Counted from the first letter of the stretch, positions 51,529 to 61,001 are shown. The stretch: 64,000 bases of DNA from JBMNCQ01 sp049366715 (GCA_049366715.1 JBMNCQ010000009.1:62001-126000), one strand, 5' to 3'. The notes: generated by a model not told the origin, from the letters alone. Numbers and translations: made by a program.

Positions 51529-53682
51529 ACTTATGATAAATTAATTCTCGCTCCGGGAGCTATGCCCATTAAGCCTGAGATTCCGGGGATAGACGGGGAA
51601 AATATTTTTACTTTAAGAAATATTCCGGATACTTTTGCCATCAAAGATTTTGTGGATCATAAAAAACCGCAAAGGGCGGTGGTTGTCGGCGGTGGATTTA
51701 TCGGGCTGGAAATTGCCGAAAACTTACATGAAAAAGGTATTGATGTTACTTTAATTGAAAAGGCAAATCAAGTAATCGGGCCTCTTGATTATGAAATGGC
51801 TGCCTTAGTACATGGGCATTTAAAAGATAAGGGAATGGAATTCTATTTAGAGGACGGATTAAAAGCCGTGCAGCATTATGAAAAATACTCTGTAGTTGAA
51901 TTGGAAAGCGGCGAGAAAGTTATTACGGATTTGATTATTCTGGGGATTGGTGTCCGGCCGGAAATCTCCCTGGCGGAAAAAGCCGGATTAGAGCCGGGAG
52001 AGCGGGGAGGCATTAAGGTAGATAAACACTTAAGGACTTCTGACCCGGATATTTACGCGGTAGGTGATGCTATTGAAGTGGCGGACTATATTAATGGCAA
52101 ACCGGCTCTTATTCCGCTGGCCGGGCCGGCCAATAAACAAGGCAGAATCGCTGCCGGTAATATTTGCGGTTTAACTGAGGAATATGAAGGAACTCAGGGA
52201 ACTTCAGTCTTGAAAGTATTTGAGATGACGGTAGCATCTACCGGAAATAATGAAAAAGTTTTAAAAAGATCAGCGGTTCCCTATGAAAAATCTTATACCC
52301 ACTCCGCCTCCCATGCCGGATATTATCCGGGCGCAATGCCGATCTCCATTAAGCTGATATTTGACCCTGGCAACGGCAGAATATTAGGTGCTCAGGCAGT
52401 GGGTTATGAAGGTGTGGAAAAAAGAATAGATGTCCTGGCAACTGCAATCCGCGCCGGGATGACGGTCTATGATTTGGAAAAATTGGAATTATCCTACGCA
52501 CCGCCCTATTCATCGGCCAAAGATCCTGTAAATATGGCCGGGTACGTGGCGGCCAATATTCTCAAAAAAGCATGTGCCGTAATCCACTGGGATGAAATCG
52601 CTGAGCGGGAAGCAAAGGGCTCAATGCTATTGGATGTCCGGACTAAGGAAGAATTTGATCTGGGTTCCTTAAAGGGAGCGGTAAATATTCCTTTGGATGA
52701 ATTGAGATCCAGGCTTATGGAAATACCCCGGGATAAAGAAGTCATCATTTACTGTCAGGTAGGTTTGCGGGGGTATCTGGCTTATCGGATTCTCGTGCAA
52801 AAAGGCTTTAAGAATATTAGGAATTTAAGCGGGGGCTATAATACCTATTATCCTGTCATGCAGAAACAATCCAATAAACACATTTACGATTACGGAAAGA
52901 TTGCGAATAGTGATCTGATTCATGCCGCAGTTCTTCAGGAAAAATGCACTGCCGATGTCTCGATAAATGCTTGCGGACTTCAATGCCCCGGCCCGATTAT
53001 TCAGGTTTATAAAGCTGTCGGACAAATGAAACCGGGCCAAGTGCTGGAGATAGCTGCCAGTGATCCTGGTTTTGCCAGGGATTTGGCGAGCTGGTGTGAA
53101 AGAACGGGAAATCAATTATTAAAAATAGTGAAAGGCAGCAAACAAGTAAAAGCCTATATTAAAAAGAATAGGGGTGAAGACCTGGAAAAGGTTAATGACA
53201 CGCTTAGCGGTGGAACGGATAAAACCCTGGTTGTCTTTAGCGGAGACCTTGATAAGGCTATTGCCTCATTTATTATCGCCAACGGTGCTGCGGCAATGGG
53301 CAGAAAAGTTACTATGTTCTTTACTTTCTGGGGGTTAAATATTCTCAGAAAAAATCAAAAAGTAAGTGTTAAAAAAGATGTACTGGCGGCAGTATTTGGC
53401 CGGATGATGCCCCGGGGCAGTAAAAAATTAGGCTTGTCGAAGATGAACATGGGCGGTTTAGGTGCTAAAATGATCAGATATATTATGAATAAGAAAAATG
53501 TGGCTACCCTGGAGGAGTTAATTCTCCAGGCAAAAGCTCAAGGGATCAATATGGTGGCTTGCAGTATGTCTATGGATGTTATGGGCATCAAAGCAGAGGA
53601 ATTAATTGAAGGGGTTGAAATAGGCGGTGTGGCGGCATATTTAGGTGCCGCCGAAAAGGCCGATACAAATTTGTTTATTTAA
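51221..53682 (+). pseudogene. CoA-disulfide reductase / rhodanese / TusA / DsrE multidomain protein, frameshifted
   Basis: Two frames together encode about 821 residues. Frame 1 (51221-51490) has the FAD motif and the redox Cys in SFANCGLPYY. Frame 2 is open from about 51463, with its first ATG at 51562, to 53682. It holds the NAD(P)H-binding GGGFIGLEIAENL, the AYAPPYSSAKDPVN interface, a rhodanese domain (CQVGLRG active loop), a TusA domain (ACGLQCPGP) and a C-terminal DsrE-like domain (FSGDLDKAIASFIIANGAAAMG). A one-base loss near 51461-51465 (ACAATATTT, probably once ACAAATATTT) separates the catalytic Cys from the rest. A product from ATG 51562 would lack the FAD and Cys segment. A related family member is intact in other anaerobes and links CoA persulfide to sulfur relay. 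Confidence 0.85.
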
Positions 53683-53701
53683 AGTTAAAATTTGCTTAAT
53701 T

Positions 53702-53732
53702 AAAAGCCTAAGCTAAAAATGCTTAGGCTTTT
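53702..53732. terminator. Bidirectional terminator between convergent genes
   Basis: AAAAGCCTAAGC (53702-53713) and GCTTAGGCTTTT (53721-53732), loop TAAAAAT, A- and T-runs on both sides. The stop codon of the minus-strand gene (53723-53725) is inside the stem. Confidence 0.9.
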
Positions 53733-54661
53733 AAATTTAATTCCCATGTTTCTCCAACGAGGTCGTGACCAAAGCTGTGGTGGGTGTCCGCCTCGGTCAT
53801 CTCGAAACCTAATTTTTGGTAAATGTGCCGGGCCTCCAGAAGGATACTGTTAGTCCAGAGGACCATTTTCCGATAACCTGTCCGTTTGGCAAAGCGGATG
53901 CATTCTTCGACCAGGCGGGTGCCGAGACCAAGACCGCGGGCTTTAGGTTCAACCAGCAGGAGGCGGAGTTTGGCGGTTGTCTCACCGGCTTGGACAATAA
54001 AAGCCGAACCGACAATTTCGCCGTTTATTTCCGCAATCCAGCATCTTTCCCGGCCCGGCTTAAAGTTATTGATAAAATCGGAGCCGATTTGAGCAACCAG
54101 CGCCTCAAAGCTTTCATCCCAGCCATACTCCTGTGCGTACAGGACGCCGTGACGGTGGGTGATCCAGCCCATGTCACCCGGCTGATGGGAGCGCAAAACG
54201 AAAGGCTCGGAGAAGGTAAAACTCTTTTTATTGAGAATATTCTCGATAGTACACATGGCCTTAAGGAGACGCTGCCGTTCTTCTTCACTGAGGGAATTAA
54301 GAAGTTCTCCTATCTCATCGCATGAGCGGCGGTTGAGGACAGAAAAAACTTCTTGTCCTTTGGGGGTGAGGTGCAATAGCAATTGCCGGCCGTCGTGTTC
54401 GGCACGGACTTTTTCAATGAGCTCTTGTTGTTCAAAGCGGGTTAAGGTACGGCTCAGGTAGCCGGGGTCCAATCCCAGCTCACGGCCCAATTGAGCAGCC
54501 GTTATATTATCCCGGTGGGCCAGTTCAAAAAGAATCCGGGACTCCGTCAGTGAATACGGGCTGTGCAGGAGACCTTCCCGCAGAGCTCCTATCTGCCTGG
54601 TAAAGAAACGGTTGAAGTGTCGTACGGCTTCAATTTTTTCCTCAATAGTATCGGTAGACAT
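53723..54661 (-). CDS. MarR family regulator fused to a GNAT acetyltransferase
   Basis: 312-residue fusion read on the minus strand from ATG 54661. Residues about 30-145 are a MarR winged helix (ALREGLLHSPYSLTESRILFELAHRDNITAAQLGRELGLDPGYLSRTLTRFEQQELIEK). Residues about 155-310 are a GNAT domain with the acetyl-CoA loop VEPKARGLGLGTRLVEECI and YQKLGFEM. This architecture is a recurring bacterial fusion. AAGGAGTTGAC precedes the ATG. It is divergent from the TAXI operon but may only control itself. Confidence 0.9.
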   Translation of the reverse strand: MSTDTIEEKIEAVRHFNRFFTRQIGALREGLLHSPYSLTESRILFELAHRDNITAAQLGRELGLDPGYLSRTLTRFEQQELIEKVRAEHDGRQLLLHLTPKGQEVFSVLNRRSCDEIGELLNSLSEEERQRLLKAMCTIENILNKKSFTFSEPFVLRSHQPGDMGWITHRHGVLYAQEYGWDESFEALVAQIGSDFINNFKPGRERCWIAEINGEIVGSAFIVQAGETTAKLRLLLVEPKARGLGLGTRLVEECIRFAKRTGYRKMVLWTNSILLEARHIYQKLGFEMTEADTHHSFGHDLVGETWELNLKA

Positions 54662-54685
54662 AAAGTCAACTCCTTTTTATTCGTT

Positions 54686-54714
54686 ATTATATTACATTTA
54701 ATTGACTTGATCAA
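54686..54714 (-). promoter_or_regulatory. Promoter of the MarR-GNAT gene with overlapping palindrome
   Basis: Read on the minus strand: -35 TTGATC (54714-54709), 17-base spacer, -10 TATAAT (54691-54686). The palindrome TTGATCAA (54707-54714) covers the -35 box, a usual place for MarR autorepression. Confidence 0.68.
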
Positions 54715-54806
54715 CAATATAATTGCCTAAAGCAAGTAATATGATAGATAAATTTTACCAGTGTTTTGGTATTAGAAATTTTTTAAGAAGGTTTCATTTA
54801 AAACAA

Positions 54807-54836
54807 TTGACAAACAATTAGGATTTTTTGTAAAAT
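54807..54836 (+). promoter_or_regulatory. Promoter of TAXI operon C
   Basis: -35 TTGACA (54807-54812), 18-base spacer, -10 TAAAAT (54831-54836). The double operator starts 20 bases after the -10 box. Confidence 0.62.
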
Positions 54837-54855
54837 AATGATAATACAAAATGAA

Positions 54856-54902
54856 TACAGTTTGTATACAATTTTGGCTCGAAAAGTTGTATGCAAACTG
54901 TA
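54856..54902 (+). promoter_or_regulatory. GntR/FCD-type double operator
   Basis: TACAGTTTGTATACAA (54856-54871) and TTGTATGCAAACTGTA (54887-54902) are inverted copies with one mismatch, 15 bases apart. Each contains a smaller palindrome, TTGTATACAA and TTGTATGCAA, the kind bound by FCD-type GntR proteins. The gntR gene at the end of this operon (59368) is the likely partner. Confidence 0.72.
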
Positions 54903-55044
54903 CTTACCCCTTTGCTGTAAAGGATTAACTTGGTTTTGTGAGTTTGAAATATTCCGGTGGTGAGGAGGTGTTTGCTAGAAAAGACGTATAATTTTTCCGT
55001 CAACCTGTTGTGAAATCTTTTAACAAAAAACTGACGGGGGTTTG

Positions 55045-56946
55045 ATGATGAATTTAGAAAAAGAAAATTTTACTGAAAAAACGCTGGATTATATGATTGC
55101 TGTGTTAGCAATTGTTTTAGCACTCTTTCACCTATATACCGGGACCTTTGGACTCAGGAATTTGTACATACAGCGCGGTATTCATCTTATGCTGGTGATA
55201 TTCGTTTCAATTCTTTTCTTTATAAAGGAAGCGGATAGTAAAAAAACGAAATGGTTTTATGCTTTTTTATTAATTGCGGCAGCTATTCCTTTTATTCATT
55301 TTTACTCAAATTATGAATACTATTCAACGCGCTTGTGGGGAATCGGCTTTACCGATATATCTATGCTGACCGGGATCATACTTGTGGTAGTAATATTCAT
55401 TACCTGCCGGCGTGCAATAGGATGGGTTATGCCGATTATCGGCTTGATCTCCATACTATATTGTTTCTGGGGAAAATATCTGCCGGGCATCTTGAAGCAT
55501 GGCGGTTATTCTGCCAAATTTGTTGTTGAACTTTCGTCCTGGAGTGAGATCGGCATATTTTCCACCCCTCTGGGAGTTGCAGCCACTTACCTCTATTTAT
55601 TCCTGCTTTTTGGGGCGTTGATCGACCGGATGGGTACCGGGCAGACTATCATTGATCTGGCAACTGCTTTAGCGGGTCACCAAAAAGGGGGGCCGGCCAA
55701 AATAGCTGTTTTAAGCAGTGCAATGATGGGGAGCATATCCGGCAGTCCGGTGGCCAATGTTCTTACGACCGGTGCCTTCACAATTCCCATGATGAAAAAG
55801 CTTGGTTTTGAAAAAGAATATGCAGGTGCAGTAGAAGCGGTTGCTTCAACCGGGGGGATAATTCTGCCTCCTGTTATGGGTGTCCTGGCCTTCGCCATGA
55901 TAGATTATGCAGGGATACCTTATTCCAAGATTATTCTAAGTGCAATGATACCGGCTATTCTTTATTATCTGGCAACTTTTTTCGTTATTCATTTCCATTC
56001 TACAAAACTCAACCTCCGAACCCTTAAAAAAGAGGAACTGCCCTCGGCAGGTAAAGTCTTAAAAGAAGGCTGGCTTAGTATTGTTCCTGTGTTTATTCTG
56101 GCAGTTCCTTTAATGATGGGATACACCCCTCTTATTACGGTCAGCTGGGCGTCATTATCCCTTATTCCCATAAGTTTCATCGGCAACAGGTCCAGGTGGC
56201 TCACTCCCGGAGTGCTTGCCGATTGTTTTAAAAAAGCTGCGCAGTCGGCCCGCATAATAACTTTACCCTGTGCACTGGCAGGAATTATTGCCGGCACTTT
56301 ATCGGTAACAGGAGTTGGAGTCAGGCTTTCCAGTGTTCTCCTGAATGTTTCCGGGGGGAGCTTATTTGTGCTTTTGCTATTGGTGGCACTTATTACGGTT
56401 ATCATGGGATGCGGGCTTCCGTCTCTTTTAGCTTACATTATTCAATTGCCCATAACAATTCCGGCAGTTATTCAGATGGGAGTTGCACCAATGGGGGCAC
56501 ATTTATTTGTGGTTTATTACTCCACCCTGGCCTTTATTACTCCGCCGATAGGCATGTCCCTTTTTGCCGCTTCGGGTATCTCCGGCGGTTCATTGATGAA
56601 AACAGGTTGGAACGCGATCAAAATCGGAGCAGCCGGATTTATGGTGCCCTTCATTTTTACATTCTGCCCTTCAATACTATTGCTCGACTTCGGACCGGGG
56701 ATAGCCTTCGATATCATTACGGCCGTATTGAGTACCCTTGTCCTGGCCGTTGCCATTGAAGGGTTTGTTTTCAAAAAGGTCTCTGGTTGGTTACGGGTGC
56801 TATGCTTTATTGCATCCATTCTGTTATTTTGTCCCTATAGAGTCTTGAGCGTTATAGGGATCGGTATTTTACTTGCTGGCGCAGTTCTACTTTACGTTCA
56901 ACGCAATAACGAGAAGAAGATTACTGATCCTGCTTTGTATCCATAA
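55045..56946 (+). CDS. TAXI-type TRAP transporter fused permease (system C)
   Basis: About 633-residue fused permease. Core phrases are GHQKGGPAKIAVLSSAMMGSISGSPVANV, EAVASTGGIILPPVMGVLAFAM, MGCGLPSLLAYIIQ and TPPIGMSLFAASGISGG. Compared with systems A and B, the LPTS/LPTT motif reads LPSLL, hinting at a different substrate pocket. Starts at ATG 55045 or ATG 55048, after ACGGGGG (55034-55040). Confidence 0.91.
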   Translation: MMNLEKENFTEKTLDYMIAVLAIVLALFHLYTGTFGLRNLYIQRGIHLMLVIFVSILFFIKEADSKKTKWFYAFLLIAAAIPFIHFYSNYEYYSTRLWGIGFTDISMLTGIILVVVIFITCRRAIGWVMPIIGLISILYCFWGKYLPGILKHGGYSAKFVVELSSWSEIGIFSTPLGVAATYLYLFLLFGALIDRMGTGQTIIDLATALAGHQKGGPAKIAVLSSAMMGSISGSPVANVLTTGAFTIPMMKKLGFEKEYAGAVEAVASTGGIILPPVMGVLAFAMIDYAGIPYSKIILSAMIPAILYYLATFFVIHFHSTKLNLRTLKKEELPSAGKVLKEGWLSIVPVFILAVPLMMGYTPLITVSWASLSLIPISFIGNRSRWLTPGVLADCFKKAAQSARIITLPCALAGIIAGTLSVTGVGVRLSSVLLNVSGGSLFVLLLLVALITVIMGCGLPSLLAYIIQLPITIPAVIQMGVAPMGAHLFVVYYSTLAFITPPIGMSLFAASGISGGSLMKTGWNAIKIGAAGFMVPFIFTFCPSILLLDFGPGIAFDIITAVLSTLVLAVAIEGFVFKKVSGWLRVLCFIASILLFCPYRVLSVIGIGILLAGAVLLYVQRNNEKKITDPALYP

Positions 56947-57069
56947 TCTGAGGAATTATCTTGGAGGAGGTGATTTCCGAAGACCGGTTTCGCCGGTATA
57001 GAGCTGCCGGGTTTTGCGGGGCGTAATGGAACCCGGATATTTACTATATTTTGAGGAGGTTCTCTAAAA

Positions 57070-58050
57070 ATGAGAAGGATTTCTAAAGCATTTTCCTTAC
57101 TTATTCTTGTTGTAGTTTTAATGGTAAGTAGTATTGGCTGTGATTCGAATACAGCTGAGCAGGGCGGCGGCAATATCTCTAAAATTGCGACTAATCAGCC
57201 CGGGCAGAACTGGATGACTCTGGGCAGTGCCCTCTCTGAATACCTCAAGGGTACTATCGACCTGTCTGTTGAGCCGGGTTCCACTTACGGAAATGTTATC
57301 ACGACCAATAACGGTGAAACTCAATATGGTATTACTGCGGCAACCTCCATTTCCAGTGCAATGCAGGGAGTAAGATATTTTGAAAAGTATGGTAAACAAG
57401 AAAATGTCCGGTTTGTGGCCAGTTTATACAGGCACTACCTCCGGTCAATAACGGTAAAGGATGATATTAATACTTATGCGGATATCAAAGGAAAGTCAGT
57501 AACCTTTGGGCCTCCCGGAGGAGAGTCCTTTGATTATGGTCCGTTAATACTGAGCTACTATGGATTACAGGAAGGAGATTACACCGTAAAAACAATGCCT
57601 TTCGGTGATGCGGCCGAAGCTATGAAAAACGGGCAATTGGATGTGATTATGAACTGCTCTCCGTTTCCTTTTGCTTTATTTGATGATATTACCCAGTCTT
57701 CCGGTGGTAAAGCTCATCTTATCAGCTTGAGTGAAGATATGGCTAAGCGCCTGGCAAGTGAATGGCCCGGATTTGAGTACACGGTATATGATCTGCCTGA
57801 TCCTATCAAGTTTGAGAAACCTTTCTACAGCCCCTTCCAGCAGATTACGATTATTGCCAATAAAGATGTAACGGAGGATGAGATATACAAGTTTACCAAA
57901 TGCCTTTATGACAATTTCGAAAAGCTCAGTGGTGTTGTTATTAATTTAGAGCAGATCGGCGGTAAAGAAAACCTGGTCTACAATCCGGCAAAAATACCTC
58001 TGCATCCCGGCGCTGAAAAATTTTATCAGGAAACAGGTCTTCTTAAATAA
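57070..58050 (+). CDS. TAXI-family TRAP transporter solute-binding lipoprotein (system C)
   Basis: 326 residues. Signal peptide and lipobox SSIGC, then SKIATNQPGQNWMTLGSALSEYL (replacing the GTTGGTYY-type loop of A and B), GKSVTFGPPGGESFDYGP and LHPGAEKFYQETGLLK at the C-terminus. ATG 57070 follows GAGGAGG (57052-57058). It follows its permease; the enolase-superfamily gene downstream probably acts on its ligand. Confidence 0.88.
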   Translation: MRRISKAFSLLILVVVLMVSSIGCDSNTAEQGGGNISKIATNQPGQNWMTLGSALSEYLKGTIDLSVEPGSTYGNVITTNNGETQYGITAATSISSAMQGVRYFEKYGKQENVRFVASLYRHYLRSITVKDDINTYADIKGKSVTFGPPGGESFDYGPLILSYYGLQEGDYTVKTMPFGDAAEAMKNGQLDVIMNCSPFPFALFDDITQSSGGKAHLISLSEDMAKRLASEWPGFEYTVYDLPDPIKFEKPFYSPFQQITIIANKDVTEDEIYKFTKCLYDNFEKLSGVVINLEQIGGKENLVYNPAKIPLHPGAEKFYQETGLLK

Positions 58051-58088
58051 CTGCAGCATTATGATAAATCACAGAAAGGGAGTATAAA

Positions 58089-59183
58089 ATGAAGATTAGT
58101 GATATCAAAGTACACGCTTTAAAACCCTGGGGGACTTTAAAAAACCATGCTGCCTGGAAACCCCGCAAAAATATTTTTAATCTGGTCAGGGTATTTACCG
58201 ATGAAGGTATCGAAGGAACCATGATGACGTGCCTGACAGGGGCCCATCCTCTTGCTCTGGAAAGTTGTATCGATAATATAAAATCAATTATTATCGGAAA
58301 AGATCCTTTTGACCGTGAAAGGATCTATTATGAGCTGAATTTTACAGGTTCCTTCTTTAAAGTAAATAAATATTTTAATAGTGCTATTGACTGTGCCCTT
58401 TGGGATATTGCCGGGAAGGCCCTGGGATTGCCCGTATACAAGCTTATGGGCGGGTCCCGTGATAGAATCCGGGCATATGCCAGTACCCTTTCTTATCCGG
58501 CTATTGATGATTATATTAAGCTCGGTAAAGATTGCGAAAAACAGGGCTTTACTGCGCTGAAACTTCACGGTTTTGCTAACTGGAAAGAAGATATAGCCTT
58601 ATGTGAAGCTATGAGGGCGGAATTTCCCAATATGGACCTTATGCTTGACTGCCTGTGTGAATATGGCAGGGCGGAAGCCCTAAGAGTTGGCCGGGTCCTT
58701 GATAAACTGGGTTTCTATTGGTTTGAATCCCCCTTAAGGGAAGAAGATATTGAGGGGCACATCATGCTCAGACAGAAACTGGATACTCCCATTGCCGGGA
58801 CGGAACTCAATATGATCGGCTTCTTGGATTTCCCTGAATACATAACCCGGGGGGCGGTAGATATAGTCAGGACTTTTGGTGATTATATCGGGGGGATAAC
58901 ACCTATGCAGAAAACGGCCCATCTCTGTGAAGCGTTTCATATTAAGAATGAACCGCATAGTTTCGGTAATACCCTTGTCCAGGCTGCACATCTGCATGTA
59001 ATGCTTTCTATGAGAAACTGCGATTTCTTTGAATCCCCAGTGCCGGAGGGAGTCTTTGATGCCGGTATGCAGGAAACGATCAGAATAGATAAGGAAGGTT
59101 ATGTTCATGCCCCGACCAAGCCTGGGTTGGGTTATGAAATTGATTGGAATTATATCGAAGAAAATACGGAAAAGGTCTTCTGA
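58089..59183 (+). CDS. Mandelate racemase/muconate lactonizing enzyme family dehydratase
   Basis: 364-residue enolase-superfamily enzyme. It has a capping domain (residues 1-120) and a barrel with the base KLH (Lys158, His160), metal ligands LMLDC (Asp187), FESPL and AGTELN, and the second-side Asp/His pair in VRTFGDYIGG and EPHSFGN. The set is that of the mandelate-racemase subgroup, in which most members dehydrate sugar acids. The KxH version is seen in several acid-sugar dehydratases. Suggests that system C imports a sugar acid or hydroxy-acid (inference). Confidence 0.85.
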   Translation: MKISDIKVHALKPWGTLKNHAAWKPRKNIFNLVRVFTDEGIEGTMMTCLTGAHPLALESCIDNIKSIIIGKDPFDRERIYYELNFTGSFFKVNKYFNSAIDCALWDIAGKALGLPVYKLMGGSRDRIRAYASTLSYPAIDDYIKLGKDCEKQGFTALKLHGFANWKEDIALCEAMRAEFPNMDLMLDCLCEYGRAEALRVGRVLDKLGFYWFESPLREEDIEGHIMLRQKLDTPIAGTELNMIGFLDFPEYITRGAVDIVRTFGDYIGGITPMQKTAHLCEAFHIKNEPHSFGNTLVQAAHLHVMLSMRNCDFFESPVPEGVFDAGMQETIRIDKEGYVHAPTKPGLGYEIDWNYIEENTEKVF

Positions 59184-59217
59184 TAACGGGCTTTATTTTG
59201 GAAAAGTTTTCAGCCGG

Positions 59218-59276
59218 GCACGGATGCGGTAATCTAAGAATTTATTCCGGTGTCTTAGCTGCATCCGTGCTTTTTT
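59218..59276 (+). terminator. Terminator of TAXI operon C
   Basis: GCACGGATGC (59218-59227) and GCATCCGTGC (59261-59270) form a 10-bp stem with a further CTAAGA/TCTTAG helix inside, followed by TTTTTTCTT. Confidence 0.9.
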
Positions 59277-59294
59277 CTTATTATTAAATGGCGT

Positions 59295-59323
59295 TTGTCG
59301 TATTTGCTTTTATCAAGTATAAT
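59295..59323 (+). promoter_or_regulatory. Promoter of the gntR gene
   Basis: -35 TTGTCG (59295-59300), 17-base spacer, -10 TATAAT (59318-59323). The gene thus has its own promoter after the operon terminator. Confidence 0.62.
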
Positions 59324-59367
59324 TATGAATTATAGAGAAGAATTAGCTATATGAAAGGGGGTTACTG

Positions 59368-60033
59368 ATGGCCAATAACACTTTACAGAATAAAGCATAT
59401 GATTATCTTTATAAGAGTATAATAACCCAAAAACTGCCTTCGGGTTCCCCCATTGTTGAGCAGCAAATATCTGATTTGCTCGGCATTAGCAGAACTCCGG
59501 TGCGTGAAGCTTTAAAAATGCTGATGGCGGAAGGATTGGTTAGATATTATCCTTCCAGAGGGATGTTTGTCTCGGAAATCTCCATCCAGGATATCGAAGA
59601 AGTTTTTGATATCCGGGAAGCTCTGGAGGAAATGGCTCTTAGGCATGCCTTTAAGGCAATTCCCGAGCAGGAGATAAAAAGAGTGAGGGATGTCACGAAC
59701 TCCCTTGTCGGGAATTATTCTTTAGAAGATTTTTTTGCAGCCGACCGGTCTTTGCATAATTTAATTTTCTACTACAGCGGAAACCGCAGGATAGGTCAGA
59801 TGGTAGAGTCCTTAAATTCTCAGGTTGAGAAGGTCCGCAGGATTTCTGTAACTCCGCAAAGAATTCCCGAGTCGCTGGAAGAGCACAAGGGGATTATTGA
59901 AGCAATTGTTGCCCAAGATCAGAAAAAAGCAGTTACTATGCTGAAAAGACATATCCGGAATGTGAAAAAATGTTGTATTAAGGTTTGCCGGCAGACTCCG
60001 CCCCAGGACGGGAGTTTTAATGTAACGTTGTGA
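59368..60033 (+). CDS. GntR family (FCD subfamily) transcriptional regulator
   Basis: 221 residues. GntR winged helix at 1-75 (LPSGSPIVEQQISDLLGISRTPVREALKMLMAEGLVRYYPSRGMFVSEIS) and FCD ligand domain at 85-210 (EDFFAADRSLHNLIFYYSGN, containing the metal-binding D-x4-H). It ends with two close cysteines (CCIKVC). Most FCD regulators repress organic- or sugar-acid genes and are released by the acid. The double operator at 54856-54902 is a plausible target. Confidence 0.9.
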   Translation: MANNTLQNKAYDYLYKSIITQKLPSGSPIVEQQISDLLGISRTPVREALKMLMAEGLVRYYPSRGMFVSEISIQDIEEVFDIREALEEMALRHAFKAIPEQEIKRVRDVTNSLVGNYSLEDFFAADRSLHNLIFYYSGNRRIGQMVESLNSQVEKVRRISVTPQRIPESLEEHKGIIEAIVAQDQKKAVTMLKRHIRNVKKCCIKVCRQTPPQDGSFNVTL

Positions 60034-60104
60034 AAACCCGGCTGAAGATACAGGGTGTACCGGGAGTAATAGCAAAATAGGAAAAGCAGTTAGATATAAC
60101 ACGG

Positions 60105-60130
60105 AACCACCTGGCTAGGTGGTTTTATAA
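60105..60130 (+). terminator. Terminator after gntR
   Basis: AACCACCT (60105-60112), loop GGCT, AGGTGGTT (60117-60124), then TTATAATT. Confidence 0.8.
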
Positions 60131-60245
60131 TTAAACCCGGTTATTTTTATTTTAGTATTGTTTATAAAATATTTATAAATGTTTTAAAACAAGTTTAATT
60201 TTATTGTTTAAACTTACCTTGAAATGAAAACGAGGAGGTATTTAA

Positions 60246-60938
60246 ATGAATAAAATTAAACTGATGTATGATGTTGTAAAAGCGACCAAAAGCAAGACGG
60301 TAATCAGCGGGGTTCTAAAAGTGGAGGCTTGTAAAAGTAAGCGGCAGGTTTTTGCCTTGGAAAATGAATTTGAAAAAGATTTAACTAACGGGACAACGAA
60401 AGCAAAAATCAAGACCGAGCTCGATTATGAAGGCAGGATAGTCCGTCACGAAAGTTCAACAGAGTTTAATCACGCTGATGACTGCCATTTTTACGGGATG
60501 CGGGATAAACATCATTTTCATCATCGGCACTTTCATCAGCATAATTGCGGGCCTCAAGGGAAATTAGCAAAAATGCTGTTTCTGTTGAAAGCCCTGGATG
60601 ACCTTAAAGTAACTGACGGAGAAGATCAAGGGCTTTTATTAACCCTGGATATTAATGAAATCCCGGAGGACATAAAAGAGCTTATGCTTCATAAACATGG
60701 GCCGGAACGGTTTAGGGAGGGTAAAGAAGAAGGTCCGGCATGGATCCCCGGTAAGCACCCGGAATTCGGATTCTGCCAAGACCTGAGAGAGCTAGAAGAG
60801 CCTTGTGTGAAACTAAGTATCCGGGTTAACGGGGAGAAAGAGATCACAAACATTTCCTGTCAGATAGAAGGGGTCATCAACAATGCTGCCCAGGAGAAGG
60901 AGAATATCGAGCTGACTGCGGATCTTTCCTTATTATAG
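60246..60938 (+). CDS. Uncharacterised His-rich cytoplasmic protein
   Basis: 230 residues, no signal peptide or membrane helix. I do not recognise a family. A striking cluster near residues 84-100 (HFYGMRDKHHFHHRHFHQHNC) carries nine His and could bind a metal. The flanks look beta-rich (TVISGVLKVEACKSKRQVFALEN, VKLSIRVNGEKEITNISCQIEG). ATG 60246 follows GAGGAGG (60232-60238). It sits upstream of a sensor kinase whose own N-terminus is also His-rich, which suggests a shared metal or stress signal (inference). Confidence 0.6.
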   Translation: MNKIKLMYDVVKATKSKTVISGVLKVEACKSKRQVFALENEFEKDLTNGTTKAKIKTELDYEGRIVRHESSTEFNHADDCHFYGMRDKHHFHHRHFHQHNCGPQGKLAKMLFLLKALDDLKVTDGEDQGLLLTLDINEIPEDIKELMLHKHGPERFREGKEEGPAWIPGKHPEFGFCQDLRELEEPCVKLSIRVNGEKEITNISCQIEGVINNAAQEKENIELTADLSLL

Positions 60939-61001
60939 AAGGGTGCCGTTGATGCAGCAGAATTAAAATTGCCGGGAATATAAAGATGTATGATCAAAGG
61001 A

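Larger units (their letters stand above)
54662..55044. other. Divergent intergenic region between MarR-GNAT and TAXI operon C
   Basis: 383 bases without a gene. It contains the MarR-GNAT promoter (54686-54714, minus), the TAXI operon promoter (54807-54836) and a 47-base GntR-type double operator (54856-54902). The last 140 bases before the permease start are a leader without an evident hairpin or open frame. Confidence 0.65.
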
